Source: an uncultured Marinobacter sp.
GTDB taxonomy: Bacteria; Pseudomonadota; Gammaproteobacteria; Pseudomonadales; Oleiphilaceae
Reading direction: 5' to 3'
Length of the DNA: 58,921 nucleotides
Assembly (NCBI RefSeq): GCF_946886895.1
Contig: NZ_CAMPJO010000019.1
Location: 1 to 58,921, forward strand
Shown: positions 53,976-58,921 of the stretch, piece after piece
How positions within the stretch are numbered: the first letter of the stretch is position 1
Layout of the letters: every line of letters begins with the position of its first letter
Translations under genes and position numbers: made by a program
Notes under the pieces: generated by a model
The model's input: the letters and a program-made list of their open reading frames with translations, nothing else
Told to the model about the DNA's origin: nothing
Database searches by the model: none

Positions 53976-56900
53976 TTATTCCGGACGCGCCCGGGTGCTT
54001 GCCAGCAGGCTGCGGAGGTTGGCCGCCTTGGGTTTCACCAGCCAGAAACGGCCGATGTAGTCGTCGAAATCCTCAAGAATGTGCTCTGCCCATTCGCTGT
54101 TCGTCTCCGAGATATGCTCCCGGATCACACCACGCAGGTGGTTACGATAGGATTCCATTTCCTCACTGGAAATCCGCTGAATCTCCACCAGTTCGTGGTT
54201 GTACTTGTCCACAAAGGTATTATTGAGGTCCATCACGTAGGCGAAGCCACCGGTCATGCCGGCTCCGAAGTTGTGGCCGGTGGAGCCCAGTACCGTCACC
54301 AATCCGCCGGTCATGTATTCACAACAGTGATCGCCGGCGCCCTCAACCACGGCATGAGCGCCGGAGTTACGAACCGCAAAACGCTCCCCGGCGGTACCGG
54401 CTGCAAACAGCTTGCCCCCGGTGGCACCATACAGGCAGGTGTTGCCCACGATTGAGGTTTCCTGGGATTTGAACGCGCTGCCCCGGGGTGGTTTGATGAC
54501 CAGTTTGCCCCCCGTCATGCCTTTGCCCACGTAATCGTTGGCGTCACCTTCCAGGATCAGGTTCAGGCCGCCAACGTTCCAGACGCCAAAACTCTGGCCC
54601 GCCGTGCCCGTGAGATCCAGCGTGATGGGTGCATCGGTCATGCCCTGGTTTCCATGCAGAGCCGCAATTTCTCCCGACAACCGGGCGCCGATGGAGCGGT
54701 CGCAGTTGGTCACCCGGTAAGACCAGGCACCGCCGCTCTTCCCGGTAATGGCCGCCAAGATATCCTTTACCATCTGCTCAGCCAGGGTACCCTGATCAAA
54801 CGGATGGTTGCGCTCAACCTGGCAGGTTTGCGGCTTATCCGCGGGGATATGGTCGTTCTTCAGCAAGCGGCTCAGATCCAGCTTTTTCTGACGTTCGGTA
54901 TCTCCGGGCAAGCGCTCAAGCAGGTCAACGCGCCCCACCAGCTCTTCCAGGCTTCGCACACCCAGTTTCGCCAGCCATTCCCGGGTCTCCTCGGCCACAA
55001 AGCGGAAGAAGTTCATGGCCATTTCCACGGTGCCTTTGAAGTGCTCTTCCCGCAGGTATTCGTTCTGGGTGGCTACGCCCGTGGCGCAGTTGTTCAGGTG
55101 GCAGATGCGCAGGTACTTACAGCCCAGAGCCACCATCGGCGTGGTCCCGAAACCGAAGCTCTCGGCGCCCAGGATGGCACCCTTGACAACGTCCAGCCCG
55201 GTTTTGATACCACCATCGGTCTGCAGACGGATCTTGCCCCGCAGGTCATTGGCCCGCAAAGCCTGCTGGGTTTCCGTCAGACCCAGTTCCCAGGGGGAGC
55301 CGGCGTAACGGATAGACGTCAGTGGACTGGCAGCCGTTCCGCCATCATAACCAGAGACCGTAATCAGGTCCGCGTAGGCCTTGGCAACACCCGCAGCGAT
55401 GGTACCCACCCCCGGCTCGGAGACCAGCTTTACCGAAACCAGCGCCTTGGGATTGACCTGCTTGAGGTCAAAGATCAGTTGCGCCAAATCCTCGATAGAA
55501 TAGATATCGTGGTGTGGCGGCGGCGAAATCAGGGTGACACCCGGCACCGAATAACGCAGGCGCGCGATCAGATCGTTCACCTTGCCACCAGGCAACTGGC
55601 CACCCTCACCAGGCTTCGCACCTTGCGCAACCTTGATCTGCATCACGTCGGCACTGCGCAGGTACTCGGCAGTCACGCCGAAACGACCAGAAGCCACTTG
55701 CTTGATTTTCGAACGCTTCTCGGTGCCATAGCGAGCAGGGTCTTCGCCACCCTCACCGGAGTTTGAACGACCACCGAGGGTGTTCATGGCAACGGCAAGC
55801 GCCTCATGGGCTTCGGGAGACAAGGCGCCGAGCGACATCGCCGCGGAATCGAAACGCGGAAAGATCTTTTCAACCGGCTCCACGTCGGAGATATCGATGG
55901 CCTTGATATCTTTCCGGAAGCCGAGGAGGTCCCGGAGCGTTGCCACGGGGCGCTCATTGACCAGGCCGGCATACTCCTTGTAATGGCCGTAGTCGCCGCT
56001 GGTGACGGCTTCCTGCAGCTTGCCCACTACATCCGGATTGAAAGCATGATATTCCTGGCCATGCACGTATTTGAGAAGGCCGCCCTGAATGATCGATTTC
56101 CGTGGTTTCCAGGCCACCGCGGCCAGCTGTTCCTGATCCTGCTGGAAGTCAAAGAAGCCAGCCCCCTGGATACGGCTCGGAACACCCCGGAAGCACAGGT
56201 CAACCACCTCATCAGCCAGGCCAATAGCCTCAAACAGCTGCGCACCACGGTAGGACGTGATGGTGGAGATACCCATTTTTGACAGGATCTTCAGCAGGCC
56301 CTTGTTGATCCCCTTCCGGTAGTTATTTTTCGCGTCAATCGGATCCATCAGCAGCTCACCACTACGGATCAGATCATTGAGAACCTGATACGCAAGGTAC
56401 GGATATACCGCCGTGGCGCCAAAGCCAAACAGCACCGCGAAATGGTGCGGATCCCTGGCCCAACCGGTTTCCACAAGAATATTGGAGTCGCAACGCAGGC
56501 CTTTGGCAACCAGGTGGTGGTGAACAGCGCCGGTCGCCATCATGGCGTTGACCGGCAGCTCACCCTCGTTCAGGTCCTTGTCGGTCAGTATCAGCAGCAC
56601 TTTGCCACTGCGTACGGCCTTTTCCGCCTCTTCACACACCTGACGAACCGCTTGCTCCAGCCCTTGCTCCGGACGATAGCTCATGGCGATACGGGCCACT
56701 TCGAATCCGGGGCGATCATTATTGGCTATTTTGAGGAATTTCGCGGGCGATAGCACCGGAGTGGTCAGAATGATCCGGTCAGCGTGGTCAGCGGTTTCCT
56801 CAAAAACGTTCTGTTCGGCGCCCAGGCAGGTTTCCAGCGACATCACGATGGCCTCGCGAAGCGGGTCGATGGCCGGGTTGGTCACCTGAGCGAACTTCTG

Positions 56901-58424
56901 CCGAAAGTAATCCGCCACATGGCGAACCTTGCTCGACAGAACCGCCATCGGCGTGTCGTCTCCCATCGAGCCAACCGCTTCCTGGCCATTCTCAGCCAGT
57001 GGCCTGAGCACCTGATCACGCTCTTCGTAAGTCACCAGGAACATCTTCTGGTGTACCAGAAGGTCCTCCGGGCTCATTAACCGGAACTCAGGGGTGTCCT
57101 GGTTGAGCGTGGTTTCTACCCGCAACCCCTTCTCACGTAGCCAGCGCTTGTAGGGTTGAGCGGTCTTGAGCCGTTGGTCGATATCCCGGGTGTGCAGTAC
57201 TTCGCCGGATTCGGTATCGATGGCCAGCATCTGCCCCGGACCAACCCGGCCCTTGGCAACAACATCATCCGGCTGGTAGCTGTAGGTGCCGATTTCAGAG
57301 GCGAGGGTAATGAAGTCATCTTTGGTGATCACCCAGCGCGCAGGGCGTAGCCCGTTACGGTCCAGCATGCACACGGCGTAACGCCCATCGGACATAACCA
57401 GCCCAGCAGGCCCGTCCCAGGGTTCCATGTGCATGGAATTGTATTCATAGAATGCCCGCAACTCGGAATCCATACTGTCGACATTCTGCCAGGCCGGCGG
57501 AATCATCATGCGTACCGCCCGGAACAGGTCTACACCGCCCGCCAGCAAGACTTCCAGCATGTTATCCATGCTGGAAGAATCGGAGCCGGTCAGGTTCACC
57601 AGAGGCTGCAGGGTTTGCAGGTCCGGCAAATCCGGTGAGCTGAACTTCGCGGCACGGGCAATGGCCCAGTTCCGGTTGCCGTCAATGGTGTTGATCTCAC
57701 CGTTGTGGGCAAGGTAACGGAACGGCTGTGCCAGTGGCCAGCGCGGCATGGTGTTGGTGGAGAAGCGCTGGTGAAAGACGCAGATGGCGGTTTCAAGGTC
57801 GGGATCACCGAGATCCTTGTAAAAATTGGCCAGATCCGCCGGCATCATCAGGCCCTTGTAGGCCAGTGTTCGGTGAGACAGGCTGCAAATATAGAACTCG
57901 GAATCGTTTTCCATGTCGCGCTCGGCATGGCGCCGGCCCACGAACAGGCTGATGGCAAACTCTTTTTCCGCCTTTTTGCCAGGCACCACAAATACCTGCT
58001 CAATGCGCGGCAGGCAATCCAGTGCCATGGGACCGAGGCAACTATCGTCAACCGGCACCTCGCGCCAGCCCATGATATCCAGGCCCTGTTCCGTCAGACG
58101 CCTTTCCACCGCAGCCCTGCCGGCGGACGCTTTGGTGTCATCGGGGTTGAGGAACACCTGACCCACCGCGAAAAGAGCTCCCGGCTCTTTGCCAAAAGCC
58201 GCCTTGGCCGCCTTTCTCAGGAAGGCATCGGGGCTCTGAATCAAAAGGCCACAGCCATCGCCGGTCTTTCCGTCTGCCGCGATACCACCTCGGTGGGTCA
58301 TGCAGGTCAGCGACTCGATGGCAGTTTGCAACAACGTGTGGCTGGCCTCGCCCTTCATGTGGGCAATCAGGCCAAACCCGCAGTTGTCCCTGAATTCGTC
58401 GGGATGATACAAACCTGTCATCAT
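53976..58424 (-). CDS. gltB: Glutamate synthase (NADPH) large subunit
   Basis: GltB hydrolyses glutamine and aminates 2-oxoglutarate to glutamate. The 1482-residue protein has a short propeptide ending before the nucleophile Cys15 ([13 protein letters not shown]), a type II glutaminase domain (about 15-430), a central domain, the FMN-binding synthase domain (about 800-1200) with 3Fe-4S cysteines at 1102, 1108 and 1113 ([12 protein letters not shown]), and the C-terminal GXGXG beta-helix. Two adjacent ATG codons (58424 and 58421) are possible starts. A promoter with an internal dyad lies at 58519-58547. Confidence 0.97.
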   Translation of the reverse strand: MMTGLYHPDEFRDNCGFGLIAHMKGEASHTLLQTAIESLTCMTHRGGIAADGKTGDGCGLLIQSPDAFLRKAAKAAFGKEPGALFAVGQVFLNPDDTKASAGRAAVERRLTEQGLDIMGWREVPVDDSCLGPMALDCLPRIEQVFVVPGKKAEKEFAISLFVGRRHAERDMENDSEFYICSLSHRTLAYKGLMMPADLANFYKDLGDPDLETAICVFHQRFSTNTMPRWPLAQPFRYLAHNGEINTIDGNRNWAIARAAKFSSPDLPDLQTLQPLVNLTGSDSSSMDNMLEVLLAGGVDLFRAVRMMIPPAWQNVDSMDSELRAFYEYNSMHMEPWDGPAGLVMSDGRYAVCMLDRNGLRPARWVITKDDFITLASEIGTYSYQPDDVVAKGRVGPGQMLAIDTESGEVLHTRDIDQRLKTAQPYKRWLREKGLRVETTLNQDTPEFRLMSPEDLLVHQKMFLVTYEERDQVLRPLAENGQEAVGSMGDDTPMAVLSSKVRHVADYFRQKFAQVTNPAIDPLREAIVMSLETCLGAEQNVFEETADHADRIILTTPVLSPAKFLKIANNDRPGFEVARIAMSYRPEQGLEQAVRQVCEEAEKAVRSGKVLLILTDKDLNEGELPVNAMMATGAVHHHLVAKGLRCDSNILVETGWARDPHHFAVLFGFGATAVYPYLAYQVLNDLIRSGELLMDPIDAKNNYRKGINKGLLKILSKMGISTITSYRGAQLFEAIGLADEVVDLCFRGVPSRIQGAGFFDFQQDQEQLAAVAWKPRKSIIQGGLLKYVHGQEYHAFNPDVVGKLQEAVTSGDYGHYKEYAGLVNERPVATLRDLLGFRKDIKAIDISDVEPVEKIFPRFDSAAMSLGALSPEAHEALAVAMNTLGGRSNSGEGGEDPARYGTEKRSKIKQVASGRFGVTAEYLRSADVMQIKVAQGAKPGEGGQLPGGKVNDLIARLRYSVPGVTLISPPPHHDIYSIEDLAQLIFDLKQVNPKALVSVKLVSEPGVGTIAAGVAKAYADLITVSGYDGGTAASPLTSIRYAGSPWELGLTETQQALRANDLRGKIRLQTDGGIKTGLDVVKGAILGAESFGFGTTPMVALGCKYLRICHLNNCATGVATQNEYLREEHFKGTVEMAMNFFRFVAEETREWLAKLGVRSLEELVGRVDLLERLPGDTERQKKLDLSRLLKNDHIPADKPQTCQVERNHPFDQGTLAEQMVKDILAAITGKSGGAWSYRVTNCDRSIGARLSGEIAALHGNQGMTDAPITLDLTGTAGQSFGVWNVGGLNLILEGDANDYVGKGMTGGKLVIKPPRGSAFKSQETSIVGNTCLYGATGGKLFAAGTAGERFAVRNSGAHAVVEGAGDHCCEYMTGGLVTVLGSTGHNFGAGMTGGFAYVMDLNNTFVDKYNHELVEIQRISSEEMESYRNHLRGVIREHISETNSEWAEHILEDFDDYIGRFWLVKPKAANLRSLLASTRARPE

Positions 58425-58518
58425 AAGCGTTCTCTCGCGTAGAAATGCTTTTCAATCAAAGAGTTAATCGGCACACAGCCGTACAACCACCCTTTGACGT
58501 TGAAAATGGGGGCTGGCT

Positions 58519-58547
58519 ATTTTACACACGTAGAAATACGTACTCAA
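58519..58547 (-). promoter_or_regulatory. gltB promoter with a dyad in its spacer
   Basis: On the minus strand TTGAGT (complement of 58542-58547), a 17-base spacer and TAAAAT (complement of 58519-58524) form a good sigma70 promoter about 95 bases before gltB. The spacer holds an inverted repeat ACGTA-gaaa-TACGT (58528-58541), a possible operator. Confidence 0.65.
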
Positions 58548-58568
58548 ATCGGAGAAAGGCTAATCCTT

Positions 58569-58921
<353 letters not shown>

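Noticed and set aside
54654..55766. 370-codon open frame on the plus strand opposite gltB
   Set aside because: Antisense to the conserved synthase domain of gltB; no support as a gene.

Overview
The window is a contiguous stretch of ordinary chromosomal backbone from a gammaproteobacterium, most likely Marinobacter or a close relative. The gene order largely follows Pseudomonas: ilvB-ilvN-ilvC-pssA, bamD beside rluD-pgeF-clpB, pilSR with minor pilins next to ispH-fkpB-lspA-ileS-ribF-murJ-rpsT-proB-obgE-rpmA-rplU-ispB, nrdR-rib-nusB-thiL-pgpA, and hemE-gltD-gltB followed by a SPOR-domain gene. A wax ester synthase/acyltransferase gene and a small DUF6316-like gene point to a marine, oil-associated lineage such as Marinobacter. 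Coding density is high, most of the window looks GC-rich, and no prophage, insertion sequence, tRNA or CRISPR array was seen.

Layout. 1-173: an outward-facing promoter resembling an rRNA operon promoter. 174-4401: phosphatidylserine synthase and branched-chain amino acid synthesis (minus strand). 4919-14293: a small DUF4124 protein, clpB-pgeF-rluD (minus), bamD (plus), nadE (minus) and pilS (plus). 14348-23084: pilR, fimT and a minor-pilin/PilY1 block (pilE, pilY1, pilX, pilW, pilV, fimU) on the minus strand, more AT-rich than its surroundings. 23286-30791: isoprenoid, lipoprotein-processing, isoleucyl-tRNA synthetase, flavin and lipid II flippase genes. 31073-35725: rpsT, proB, obgE, rpmA-rplU and ispB. 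35729-40667: a more lineage-specific stretch with a glutathionyl-hydroquinone reductase, a LysR regulator, a wax ester synthase-like enzyme, a DUF2057-like lipoprotein and a DUF6316-like small protein. 40678-47287: pgpA-thiL-nusB-ribH-ribBX-ribD-nrdR and glyA. 47642-53894: ettA-radA, a PilZ protein flanked by two REP-like palindromes, hemE and gltD. 53976-58921: gltB and the C-terminal end of a SPOR-domain protein running off the window.

Functional links. The pilus genes form one module: PilSR is the sensor/regulator pair, and the minor pilins with PilY1 prime and tip the type IV pilus. The rib cluster makes flavin precursors (RibD, RibB, RibH), but its RibB is fused to a degenerate cyclohydrolase domain and no riboflavin synthase gene lies in the usual slot, so GTP cyclohydrolase II and riboflavin synthase must be encoded elsewhere. 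GltB and GltD form glutamate synthase. RplU, RpmA, ObgE, RpsT and EttA are ribosome-linked.

No wholly new multi-gene system was found. The most notable signals are a family of long palindromes built of ACGGAA repeats (two copies), an inverted pair of REP-like elements around the PilZ gene, a wax ester synthase with a changed catalytic motif, the RibBX/missing-ribE arrangement, and an in-frame hexanucleotide repeat coding Pro-Glu in the SPOR protein at the right edge.
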